A DNA stretch of 64,000 bases from Gaiella sp038230035. Its GTDB lineage: Bacteria; Actinomycetota; Thermoleophilia; Gaiellales; Gaiellaceae. Below, one piece after another: positions 1-8,900 of the stretch (positions are counted from its first letter, which is position 1; each line of letters opens with the position of its first letter). The notes below the pieces were generated by a model. The model made no database searches, was not told the origin of the DNA, and saw only the letters and a list, made by a program, of their open reading frames with translations. The position numbers and the translations under genes are program-made. The DNA lies in NCBI GenBank assembly GCA_038230035.1, contig JBBRNX010000008.1, positions 1 through 64,000 of the forward strand, in the 5' to 3' direction.

Positions 1-43
1 ACCAGCAGGTCCGAGCTTCGCGTTAGCGTGCAACAACATCCGA

Positions 44-93
44 GCCCTCCTTTGAGCGTGAGTCCGGGAAGACCCAAAGCCTCAAAGGAGGGC
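44..93. repeat. 13-bp perfect inverted repeat (hairpin)
   Basis: GCCCTCCTTTGAG at 44-56 is exactly complementary to CTCAAAGGAGGGC at 81-93, leaving a 24-base loop. No T-run follows, so it is not a clear intrinsic terminator. The left arm contains the anti-Shine-Dalgarno word CCTCCTTT. It may end transcription of a gene lying left of the window; its function is unknown. The rest of 1-252 shows nothing else recognisable. Confidence 0.6.
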
Positions 94-252
94 CGGATAG
101 AACCTCAGCCGTTCACAACGTGTGTAGGCACTACAGCTAGGGACTGCACTGAGGCAGGCAACGTAGTCGCTCACGATCTGTCAGGGTCGTGTTGAGTCGC
201 CGGTCGATGGAAGTGCGTTGTGCTTCACGAATCGGCGCACGAAGGGAGCCAT

Positions 253-552
253 ATGGTGGCGAGGATCGCGACCTACAGTTTTACGGACGACGCGCAGGAG
301 CTTGGCAAGCGGGCCGAGGCAGGGATCTTGCCGATCCTCAAAGCGCAACCAGGATTCAAGAGCTATTCAGTAGCCATCGGCGAGGGCAAAGTGTTTTCGT
401 CCAGCGCATGGGATAGCCGAGCCGAAGCCGCGAGCGGTAGCGCCGCAGTTGCCTCATGGGTCGCAGAGAACATGACTGAGATCAGCCTCATCGGCGATGT
501 TCATTACGCCGAGGTCGCTTTCAGCACCTCGCTCGGAGTCTCCACTGCTTAG
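253..552 (+). CDS. Small ABM-fold-like (dimeric alpha/beta barrel) protein
   Basis: A 99-residue protein with the size and hydrophobic pattern of stand-alone antibiotic-biosynthesis-monooxygenase-like barrels: MVARIATYSF opening strand, GFKSYSVAIGEGKVFSSSAWDS central strands and a VASWVAENM helix. The ATG at 253 was chosen over the in-frame ATG at 220 because GGGAG lies just upstream. These small proteins usually dimerise; catalysis cannot be assigned from sequence. A similar 96-residue protein is encoded on the opposite strand at 3245-3535. Family assignment is by pattern only. Confidence 0.6.
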   Translation: MVARIATYSFTDDAQELGKRAEAGILPILKAQPGFKSYSVAIGEGKVFSSSAWDSRAEAASGSAAVASWVAENMTEISLIGDVHYAEVAFSTSLGVSTA

Positions 553-679
553 AGCACATGTGGTTGGCGTGGGTCGGCCCAAAGCTGGCCCACGTCACCG
601 CGCCTTTGGCATCGGCTGCGGCTTTACTGGGGCACGCTGTCGCCATCTCCCTGACGTCCGGACCACGCGCTGACAGGTC

Positions 680-1174
680 TCAGTCGTCGGGCTCAAGCGG
701 CGGACCGGGGTTGACTTGGCCGTGGACTCGAAAGATCTCCTCCAGCTCTTGTGGCGATGGCCGTGGTGTCTCGCTTGGTGGAAGTGTCGGCTCGGTCGCC
801 GGCACCGCCCCGTCACGAACGTACCGCTCGAGGCCGGCTGGAGTGCTGAGCACGAGCACGCGCGCGGTGTCGCTGTCAACGCGAAACGTGTGAGCGACGC
901 CCATCGGCACAACAGCGATGGATCCTGCCTCAAGCTCGAAGCGCTGCTCGCCGGCCCGAACCGTAAGCCGCCCCTCAAGGACTATGTAGCTCTCGTCCCG
1001 CGGGTGGGTGTGGAGCGGTGGCGATGCGTGGCGCGGGAAGAGGAACTCGTTCAACGCGAAGCGCCCGCCGCATGCCTCTCCCGCAACCCTGATGGTCGCC
1101 AGGGTGCCGAGGAACCACAGTTGCTCCCCCTGCCCGGCGCCCGACCAACCTGCCGTCAGACTCGCCTCGCTCAC
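680..1174 (-). CDS. Cupin domain-containing protein
   Basis: A single-domain cupin of about 164 residues. Cupin motif 1 is clear in PPLHTHPRDESYIVLEGRLTV, with two His and a Glu in metal-ligand spacing, and motif 2 appears as the GSIAVVPMGVAHTF segment with its His. The C-terminal 40 residues are Pro/Glu-rich and probably disordered. The GTG at 1174 (VSEASLTAG) is preferred because residues upstream of it look non-coding; an in-frame start at 1258 is possible. Substrate is unknown. The 436 bases between this gene and 1611 hold no gene that I can support. Confidence 0.7.
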   Translation of the reverse strand: MSEASLTAGWSGAGQGEQLWFLGTLATIRVAGEACGGRFALNEFLFPRHASPPLHTHPRDESYIVLEGRLTVRAGEQRFELEAGSIAVVPMGVAHTFRVDSDTARVLVLSTPAGLERYVRDGAVPATEPTLPPSETPRPSPQELEEIFRVHGQVNPGPPLEPDD

Positions 1175-1610
1175 AGACCCCCAGCATATTCGGGCGCAAA
1201 AGGGGGAGTGGGGTTCAAGAGACGGTAAGACTCGGCGGCAGGGTCTGTCTGCGACCAACGCCAGCCTGGTCGCTGCCGTGCCGTCCTCGCCCCCGACGCC
1301 GGGGGAAATAGGTTCCCTTTCCCAATACTCACAGCGCTAACCGGTGACGGCCACCCCCATGCGCCAGCGCCACATTCCGGCCGCGCATAAGCGCCTGGCG
1401 CCGAACCGACCCGAGGCGCCCGGGCTGCATCGGGAGGGATGACCGGGGATGCGCGCCCGTCAGCAGGATTGCGCCAGGTCGGAACCGTCCAGAATGAACT
1501 TGTCCGCGTCCTGCAAAGGCAAGGAGGCGGGTGCGAGGCATACGACCGTGTGAAGCGAAGAATCCTTCGACGGCAGGTGCGACGCGGTTGAAGTCCGCTC
1601 GTTAGTGCAG

Positions 1611-2966
1611 TTAGGTCGGGTGCTGTTCTTGCGCGACCGCGTAGAGATGCCAGTCGCCAGGGACGCCTCTGAGCTCGTGGGTGCCTTTGTCCTTGAACGC
1701 CAACCCGCTGCCTGCGACGAGGTCCTTTACGGTCGAGGAGACGAGCACCTCGCCGGGCCTGGCGAGTGCTGCAACCCTGGCGCCGATATGCACGCCGATC
1801 CCTCCGATTCCTTGATCGATCAGTTCGACCTCGCCGGTGTGCACACCGGCGCGGAGCTGCAGTCCAAGCGGTGCGATCGCCGCGATGATCGCGTTGGCGC
1901 ATTGCACCGCGCGCGCTGGACCTTCGAACGTCGCGAGGAAACCGTCGCCGGCGGTGTCAATCTCGGTGCCGCGGAACCGCAGTAGCTGCCGACGCACGCG
2001 CTCGTGGTGACCCTCGAGCAGCTCGCGCCAGCGCCGATCTCCGAGCTCGGCGGCCTTCTCCGTCGAGCCAACGATGTCGGTGAACAAGAGCGTCGAGAGG
2101 ACGCGGTCTGGGTCGGGACCGCGTCGCATCCCTGTCAGGAACTCTTCGATTTCGTCGAGTATTTGCTCCTGGTTGCCGGCCCAGGGGGTGTAGTCGGCGC
2201 CGGCGAGCTCAACAAGCTTCGCCCCGGCGATCCGGTCCGCGATGTACCGAGCTCCCTCTACCGGTTCCGTGGGGTCGTCGACGCGGTGCAGCAGCAGGGT
2301 CGGCACGTGGATCGCTGGCAGGATCTGCCGGATGTCGGTCTGCGAGTAGAGGCGCTCGATTGTTACTGCGGCGCGCGTATCCGACGCCAAACGCCAGTAG
2401 GCGATCATCTGCCGCGTGAGCTCGTCGCTCTCCGCGATGGACGGAGCGCCCCAGCGGAGGAGATCGCTCATGTACTCCGTCGTTCCCCACCCGTTCAGCA
2501 TCCCGTCCAGGAAGGCCTCCCACTGTTCGCTCGTCCACGCCCACGGGTAATCGGGCGCGTACGTGCCGCATGCACTGGCGCCGTAAAGCATCAGCGCCGA
2601 CGTTCGCTCCGGATACATCGCCGCGAACATCGTCGCCTGGTAACAACCGTCTAGGAACCCGCCCACCGCCGCCCGCTCTGACCCCGCAGCGTCCATCACC
2701 GCAAGCAGGTCCTCCACCAGAACCTCAAGCGGCGGCAAATCCTCAGGCGAGAGCCGATCCGATAGACCGGTGCCCCGCCGGTCGACCTCGATCACGCGAC
2801 TGAAGGAGCCGAGACGGTCAAAGAACCGTGCCGTCAGCTCGAACTGCCACTGATACTCGAGGTTCGAGACGAACCCCGGGATGAACAGCAAGTCAGGGCC
2901 CTCGCCGAAAACCTGGTACGCAACGGAGATCCCGTCACGCCGGACGTAACGGATGTCCGGGATCAC
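1611..2966 (-). CDS. Alpha/beta-hydrolase-like domain fused to class III adenylate/guanylate cyclase
   Basis: Residues 1-280 form an alpha/beta-hydrolase fold and residues 285-451 a class III cyclase (LLFTDIVGST with the first metal Asp, then TAGDGFLATF with the second). This is a common actinobacterial fusion. The hydrolase looks catalytically dead: the nucleophile elbow reads G-F-L-D-G at 103-107, so Leu105 replaces the Ser (codon confirmed at 2652-2654), and the usual C-terminal catalytic His is Tyr in AGADYTPWAGN. The domain may therefore bind a ligand and control cyclase output. Start is GTG at 2966. Nothing convincing lies in 2967-3244. Confidence 0.85.
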   Translation of the reverse strand: MIPDIRYVRRDGISVAYQVFGEGPDLLFIPGFVSNLEYQWQFELTARFFDRLGSFSRVIEVDRRGTGLSDRLSPEDLPPLEVLVEDLLAVMDAAGSERAAVGGFLDGCYQATMFAAMYPERTSALMLYGASACGTYAPDYPWAWTSEQWEAFLDGMLNGWGTTEYMSDLLRWGAPSIAESDELTRQMIAYWRLASDTRAAVTIERLYSQTDIRQILPAIHVPTLLLHRVDDPTEPVEGARYIADRIAGAKLVELAGADYTPWAGNQEQILDEIEEFLTGMRRGPDPDRVLSTLLFTDIVGSTEKAAELGDRRWRELLEGHHERVRRQLLRFRGTEIDTAGDGFLATFEGPARAVQCANAIIAAIAPLGLQLRAGVHTGEVELIDQGIGGIGVHIGARVAALARPGEVLVSSTVKDLVAGSGLAFKDKGTHELRGVPGDWHLYAVAQEQHPT

Positions 2967-3244
2967 CGCGTCAGTGTCCCGCGACCCGACGGCCCTCGGG
3001 CCTCGCCAGCGTGCACGCTAACAGCGTCGCGATCTGTCGGAACTGCGACAGACCCCGGTTTGGCGCGCGAACCACCGCGACCGAATCACTCGACTCTTCC
3101 AACCCGGCCGCTGCTAGGCCCGATAGCTCCGTGTACACCCCCATTCGGTCACACCGAGTGTATGACACCCCACACCTCAGGCGCCCTTATTTCCGAACAC
3201 TGACGCAGTCCAAGGCGACGTGTCTTGACCTGTAAGTCCGTGAG

Positions 3245-3535
3245 CTAGAGCTGCTTCACGACTTCGTAGGCGCCCCGCTCGACCAACTCGACGCCGGTCG
3301 CCTCGACCGTGCTCGCACGGCTCTGGTCTGCGAACTTGTCTGTCTCTGCAGCGGCCTTCTCGTTCTCCCAGAGAGTGAGCGTCAGAGCGGTGCCAGCCTC
3401 ACGGTTGATGAAGAAGATGCCGCCCGCGTTCCCCGGGAGACCTGAGACGAAGCCACTCACCTTGCTCGTTACATGCTCGGCCCATTTTTCGAGCGCCTCC
3501 GGAGAACCTGACCACGTCGACGTTCTTGCGACCAT
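3245..3535 (-). CDS. ABM-fold-like small protein (monooxygenase-like family)
   Basis: A 96-residue protein starting MVARTSTWSGSPEALEKWAEHV. Central strands GGIFFINREAGTALTLTLWENEKAAAET fit the antibiotic-biosynthesis-monooxygenase-like ferredoxin barrel fold. The ATG at 3535 is well supported by GGAGG five bases upstream; six more residues would be added by a start at 3553. It resembles the protein at 253-552 in size and N-terminal motif, so the two may be distant paralogues flanking the hydrolase-cyclase gene. No active-site residues can be assigned. Confidence 0.65.
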   Translation of the reverse strand: MVARTSTWSGSPEALEKWAEHVTSKVSGFVSGLPGNAGGIFFINREAGTALTLTLWENEKAAAETDKFADQSRASTVEATGVELVERGAYEVVKQL

Positions 3536-3759
3536 CCGGAACCTCCAGCCCACGCGCGCGGATCATCTGCGCGCTGGCCCCACCCTTACAGGTTCGCCCT
3601 CCAATAGTGAGGCTGGGCACCGGATGAGACCTCGTGGCCGCAGTCTTCCCCGGTCAGGCGACATTCCCGCACCGGGGCAGACGACAGTGCTGTGTTGCTG
3701 TTTGGGTTTCGGGGTCTGACGGCGATGGCGGAGGGACGTCGGCGCGATAGGTTGGGCCG

Positions 3760-4449
3760 GTGAAGACGATCGGTGTGCTGGGTGGGTTGGGGCCGCAGGC
3801 GACGATGGATTTCGAGTCGCGGGTTCATCGTGTTGCGCAACGGCTGATAGCGCCGAGCGGCAACGGCGGCTATCCGCCGCTGGTCGTTTACTACTACCGG
3901 TTCGTTCCGTTCGTCGCGAGCGAGTCGGGCTCTCCGACGTTCCCTCTGCGGCCAGATCCTCGGCTGCTCGAGGCGGCGGCGAAGATCGGCCGTCTGGTCG
4001 ACTTCATCGTCATCACGTCGAACTTCCTCCACCTGTTCCAAGCCGAGATCGAGCAGGCCGGCGACTGCGAGGTACTGAGCATGATCGACGTCACGCTCGC
4101 CGAGGTGAGCCGCCGTAAGTGGCGCCGGGTCGGCGTTCCCGGTTTCGGAGACCCGATCGTCTACACCCAGCCGCTTCAAGCAGCAGGCGTCACGACGGAG
4201 ACGATCGCGGGTGAACTGCGGGCAAGACTCGACGACGCGATCCACAAGCTGATGGAAGGGCGCGAGGACACACGATCCGTCCAGGCCGCTCACGACGCGG
4301 TCGCCGAACTACGAGCAAGACGAGTCGACGGCATCATTCTTGGCTGCACCGAGATCCCACTTCTCCTCGGTGACAATGCGAGAGCGCCCGACCTTCTCAA
4401 CCCCCTACAACTCCTCGCCGAAGCCGCCGTCAGCCACGCCCTGACCTGA
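3760..4449 (+). CDS. Aspartate/glutamate racemase family protein
   Basis: A 229-residue PLP-independent amino-acid racemase. The GVLGGLGPQATMDF N-terminus and the DGIILGCTEIPLLL motif with Cys196 are diagnostic. The position of the first catalytic Cys is Ser87 in VITSNFLHL. Family members with Thr or Ser there can be one-sided in stereochemistry or have altered activity, as with E. coli YgeA (Thr/Cys). The substrate could be Asp, Glu or another amino acid. GTG start with a TAGGTT box at 3748-3753, six bases upstream, suggests a leaderless transcript. Confidence 0.85.
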   Translation: MKTIGVLGGLGPQATMDFESRVHRVAQRLIAPSGNGGYPPLVVYYYRFVPFVASESGSPTFPLRPDPRLLEAAAKIGRLVDFIVITSNFLHLFQAEIEQAGDCEVLSMIDVTLAEVSRRKWRRVGVPGFGDPIVYTQPLQAAGVTTETIAGELRARLDDAIHKLMEGREDTRSVQAAHDAVAELRARRVDGIILGCTEIPLLLGDNARAPDLLNPLQLLAEAAVSHALT

Positions 4450-4470
4450 CCCTCCATCGTCCGCCGGCCG

Positions 4471-4519
4471 CGACCTAGATCTAGCCCGGTGGGAGGGTGT
4501 GTCCTACCCGACCGGGTAG
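4471..4519. repeat. Short direct repeat and imperfect inverted repeat before the tyrosine recombinase
   Basis: CGACCTAGATC at 4471-4481 recurs at 5325-5335, so an 11-base direct repeat brackets the recombinase gene. Overlapping it, CTAGCCCGGT (4481-4490) pairs with ACCGGGTAG (4511-4519) apart from one bulged G. These could be recombinase binding sites, a terminator for the racemase gene, or chance. Confidence 0.35.
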
Positions 4520-4604
4520 AGCGGACGCGGCCTCTTCCAGTCATATTTCGTTCCGCGTCGCCGCAGCTCGGCGGCCGCCTGGCCGGATCTACCGGGGAGC
4601 ACAT

Positions 4605-5204
4605 GTGAACGGACGGAACGGCTCGAGGCTCGACGCGGACCTCCTGACGGCCGCGGAGGTCGAGCTCCTGATGCGCCAGTGCTCGAGGCGGGCGCCCACG
4701 GGGGTGCGAAACCGCGCCCTGGTCGCGGTCCTCTGGCGCTGCGGCCTGCGGATCGGCGAGGCGCTCGCCCTCCTGGTCAAGGACCTCGACCCGGACTCGG
4801 GCACCCTCGTGGTGCAGCGAGGGAAGGGCGGCAGGCGGCGGGTGGTGGGCGTGGACGCGGGCACGGCCGCGCTGGTGGGCCGCTGGCTGGAGGTGCGCCG
4901 GCGGCGCGGAATCCCGGGCGGAGGGCCGCTCTTCTGCTCGTTGGCGGGGAACACGATGGACCAGTCGTACGTCCGGCACATGATCCCGCGGCTCGCCCGC
5001 AAAGCGGGCGTCGAGAAGCGGGCGCATGCGCACGGCCTGAGGCACGCCTTCGCCGTCGATCTGGTCAGGGAGGGTGCCGATCTCCTCACCGTGCGCGACC
5101 TGCTGGGCCATTCGTCGGCGGCGACGACCCAGATCTACCTGAGCAGGATCGGGGCCTCCGACGCGGTCGAGTTCGGACGGCGGCGGCGATGGGAGGCGGC
5201 GTGA
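4605..5204 (+). CDS. Tyrosine recombinase/integrase, catalytic domain only
   Basis: A 199-residue protein carrying the full tyrosine-recombinase active site: Arg49 (CGLRIGE), Lys74 (RGKGGR), His143 and Arg146 (HGLRHAF), His169 (LGHSS) and Tyr178 (QIYLS). The usual N-terminal SAM-like core-binding domain of about 90 residues is missing, so it is either a minimal single-domain recombinase or a truncated integrase. GTG at 4605 follows GGGGAG; a start at 4497 would add 36 residues without homology. It lies in an accessory region with palindromes nearby and a second recombinase at 17.5 kb. Confidence 0.88.
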   Translation: MNGRNGSRLDADLLTAAEVELLMRQCSRRAPTGVRNRALVAVLWRCGLRIGEALALLVKDLDPDSGTLVVQRGKGGRRRVVGVDAGTAALVGRWLEVRRRRGIPGGGPLFCSLAGNTMDQSYVRHMIPRLARKAGVEKRAHAHGLRHAFAVDLVREGADLLTVRDLLGHSSAATTQIYLSRIGASDAVEFGRRRRWEAA

Positions 5205-5319
5205 CGGACGTGCTGCGCTTCGTCTACCACCGCCGACGCACACCCACGGCCGCCCCGCGTCTGGCTGCCCGAGACCCGAACCCCGTACCATCTATGCGTC
5301 CTGACGGAGGCCATCGGGC

Positions 5320-5577
5320 TTGACCGACCTAGATCAAGATATGCAACTGCCAGAGTGGAGCCCTCGGCCCGGCGTCGAGCGCGACCCCGAGCGGATCGAC
5401 GTCCTGATCGAGCAGCTTCGGCTGATCTGGAAGGAGCACCCGACGATGCGGCTTGGCCAGCTGCTTGTGAACCTGTGCGACCCCCATCCCAACCGACTGT
5501 TCGATGTCGAGGATCACGTCGTGAGCGAGAGGATCTTCGAGTTGAGGAGAACAGGCGTCTGGCCAGGCGCCCGCTAG
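5320..5577 (+). CDS. Conserved small hypothetical protein
   Basis: An 85-residue acidic protein with the core RIDVLIEQLRLIWKEHPTMRLGQLLVNLCDPHPNRLFDVEDHVVSERI. The W..HP..RLGQLLVN pattern followed by an acidic D/E-rich turn occurs in small hypothetical proteins often found in phage and mobile-element contexts; function is unknown. A TTG start at 5320 lies 11 bases after GGAGG; an in-frame ATG at 5341 is an alternative. It follows the tyrosine recombinase by 115 bases and may travel with it. Confidence 0.6.
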   Translation: MTDLDQDMQLPEWSPRPGVERDPERIDVLIEQLRLIWKEHPTMRLGQLLVNLCDPHPNRLFDVEDHVVSERIFELRRTGVWPGAR

Positions 5578-5704
5578 CGACGACCTACCGTGGGAATCGG
5601 TCGATCAGAAGGCCTGCGGGTACCTGGACGCCAAGATTCGGCCGAGCCATCTCCCTGATGTCGCGGTCGCCCGCTTCCGTACCCGAGCGGCCGGTACCTC
5701 CAGC

Positions 5705-5756
5705 CAGCTCCGCAGCTCCGCAGGCCGTGAAGGCCAGCCGCGGAGTTGCGGAGCTG
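5705..5756. repeat. Long palindrome, copy 1 (upstream of the nSTAND-WD40 gene)
   Basis: CAGCTCCGCAGCTCCGC (5705-5721) pairs with GCGGAGTTGCGGAGCTG (5740-5756): a 17-bp stem with a single G-T wobble and an 18-base loop. A second copy with the same arms and the same GAGCTGACC tail lies at 10391-10454, on the far side of the 1397-residue gene. Most of the 5578-5946 gap is this element; no gene is visible in the gap. Confidence 0.75.
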
Positions 5757-5946
5757 ACCCTCAATAGTCCGCGGCGGGGCGTCCGATGGGTGGCGCAGAC
5801 TCGATCGGCGGCGGTTGACTCGATTCCGAATGTCGTTCCGAGAGTGGTCTGACAATCCAGTGTTGCGTCGCCGCCGCCGACCGAGGCCGTCGAACGTGAC
5901 CTCCCTAGAGATATGCATCCGGTGATCGCAGGCGGATAATCACGGG

Positions 5947-8900
5947 ATGAGCGCCCCGCCGCCTGGTGCCATCCTGACGTTCCTGATTGCGGATGTGCGT
6001 GGGTACACGCGCTTCACCCAGGAGCGCGGCGACGAAGCGGCCGCGCTGCTCGCGACGAGGTTCGCCGAGGTCGCGCGGGAGACGGTCGGCGCAGCCGGCG
6101 GGACGGTGATCGAGTTGCGTGGAGACGAGGCGCTGGCGGTCTTCGAGTCGACGCGGCAGGCGATCCGTGCTGCGATCGACCTTCAGGCCCGGTTCGTGGA
6201 GCAGACGCTCGCTGATCCGACGCTGCCGCTGGCAGTCGGGATCGGGATCGACGCTGGAGAGGCCGTTCGCGTCCACGGCGGCTACCGCGGCGGTGCGCTC
6301 AATCTTGCGGCGCGCCTCTGCAGCGTGGCCGATCCGGGGGAGGTGCTGATTAGCCGGGAGGTCGCCCATCTTGCCCGGAGGGTCGATGGCGTCAAGTACG
6401 TCGAGCGCGGTTCGATTCGGATGAAGGGGTTAGCAGAGCCCGTGCCGGTGATCGCGGCTCGGCCGGAGCTGGAGGATCCGTCGCAGAACGTCGCTTTCAG
6501 GCGCGCCCTTGGCCCTGCAGCTGCCGTGGCCGGCGATGAGTTACTAACGCGCAATCCGTACAAGGGTCTGCGTGCGTTCGAAGAGGCGGATGCGGCCGAT
6601 TACTTTGGTCGGGAGGCGCTGACGGAGCATCTCGTCGAGCGACTCTCGCGGACACGGTTCTTGGGTGTCGTGGGACCGAGCGGGAGCGGCAAGTCTTCGG
6701 TCGTCCGCGCGGGTCTCGTCCCTGAGCTCCGCCGCGGCGTACTGCCGGGTTCCGAGACGTGGCTGGTCGTGCAGATGTTCCCGGGCGCGTACCCGCTCGA
6801 GGAGCTGGAGGCGGCATTGCTGAGGATCGCGGACAATCCGCCGCCGAGCCTGATGGAGCAACTAGAGGACGGCGAGCTCGGCTTGCTGCGCGCCCTCAAA
6901 CGCGTCCTTCCTGATGATGGCTCCGAGCTTCTGTTGGTGCTCGATCAGCTCGAGGAGGTGTTCACGCTCGTCGAAGACGAGGCGCGCCGAACACACTTTC
7001 TCGCGATTCTCGAAAAGGCGGTGATGGACCCGCACAGCCGCGTCCGTGTCGTCACGACGCTCCGTGCAGACTTCTACGACCGGCCACTGCTCTACAGCGG
7101 TTTTGCGGAGCTGTTACGAGATTACGTCGAGGCGGTCGTGCCGCTGACACCTGAGGAGTTTGAGCGGGCGATCTCCGGCCCCGCCGAGGGTGTCGCAATG
7201 ACCCTGGAGCCTGGGTTGCTGTCCGAGATGATCAGGGACGTCTCTAGCGAGCCCGGCGCGTTGCCGCTGCTCCAGTACGCCCTGACGGAGCTCTATGAGC
7301 GCCGCGAGGGGCATGTGCTTACGCGTGACGCCTACCACGAGATCGGCGGTGTTTCCGGAGCGCTGGCGGGACGGGCGGAAAGCATCTACGACGACCTGAA
7401 CGCCCCCGGCCAGGATGCGGCACGGCAATTGTTCTTGCGCTTGATCACGCTCGGCGAAGGAGCGGACGATACCCGCCGCCGCGTCAATCGCAGCGAACTC
7501 GAAGCGATGGAGGTCGACCAGGAAGCGTTGGCCGAGGCAATCGACGACTTCGGGACGTCCAGGCTCCTCTCGTTCGACCGAGATCCCCGAACGAGTGAGG
7601 CGACCTTGGAGGTCGCCCACGAGGCGTTGCTGCGTGAGTGGGGCCGGCTGCGGCAATGGATCGACGAGACGCGGGAGCACGTCCGCATGCACCGTCGGCT
7701 TGCGGCGGCCGCACGTGATTGGGCCGAGGCGAATCGCGACTCGAGCTTTCTGCTCCGCGGAAGCCAACTGGCGCAGTTCGACGTGCTCGCGGACGAATCA
7801 CAGGTCGCGTTGGCCGGGCTGGAGCGCGAGTTCGTCAACGCTAGCCGCACCGAGAGTCGTCGGGAGCTCCTTCAGCAGCACCGTGAGAATCGACGACTGA
7901 AAACGTTGCTCGCGGGGGTCGGCGCGCTGCTTCTGCTCGCCGTTGCTGCGGGCGTGGTCGCGGTCTCCCAGCGCCAGTCCGCAAAGCACGAGGCGAACAT
8001 AGCCCTCGCCCGGGAGCTCGGCGCCAAGGCAGTGATCGAACCGCGAATAGATCGGGCGATGCTCCTCGCACGCGAGGCGGTACGCCTCAACCGCTCGCCA
8101 CAGACGGAAGGGACGCTGCTCGCAACGCTCCTTCGCAGTCCAGCCGCGATCGGGACGTTCACCTTGCCGATCGAGGCGCGCCCCTGCTGCTCGATCAGTC
8201 TCAGCCCTGACGGCCGTACGCTGGCAGTACCCGATAACACGGGCCACCTGCGCTTCATCGACACGGAAAGCCGCCAGCCACGCAAGGTGCTGTCCCAGTT
8301 CGGCTTCACCAATGCACCGTCATACAGTCCTGACGGGAAGCTGCTCGGCGGTTTCGGGCAGGCTAAGGCTCCGGACGTCGAACTCCTCGACGCACGCACG
8401 TTCAAAACGGTACGACGACTGCCCCTCGATCGCCGATGGCTTTCGACCCCCACAGGTGGATCTGCGCCCCTTCTGATCACGCCCGACAATCGAACCCTTC
8501 TGTACGTCTATGACGTCCTCGTCGGTCGGAACCGCAGCGAAGGCCCGGCCTACATCGACCGCTGGGATCTTCGAACGGGCAAGCTCCTCGGGACCGTTCC
8601 GGTCGGGGCGGCCGGCGCGGGCGATGCCGTCCTCATCGACAGCGGACGGGGGCTGGTGATCGCAGGAGCACGGGAGGTGACCTTCTTGCGTACCGCCACG
8701 CTCAAGAGGCTTCGGTCGATGCCCCTCCCATCGAACAGCACACATTCAGAAGCACTCAGCCCGAGTGGGAAGACAGCGGCTATCGGCTCCGACCTCGGCT
8801 CGATCTCATTGGTTGACCTCACAAGCGGGCGCGTCAACCGCGGGCCTGGCGGACACACGGTTCCTGTCGTGCACGTCAAGTTCTCGCCCGATGCAAGCAA

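Noticed and set aside
1175..1610. Possible gene or RNA in the 436-base gap before the hydrolase-cyclase 3' end
   Set aside because: Only short frames with shadow-like composition and no convincing hairpin or promoter were seen.
2971..3168. 65-residue minus-strand frame upstream of the hydrolase-cyclase gene
   Set aside because: No ribosome site, no recognisable motif, and composition like random GC-rich sequence.
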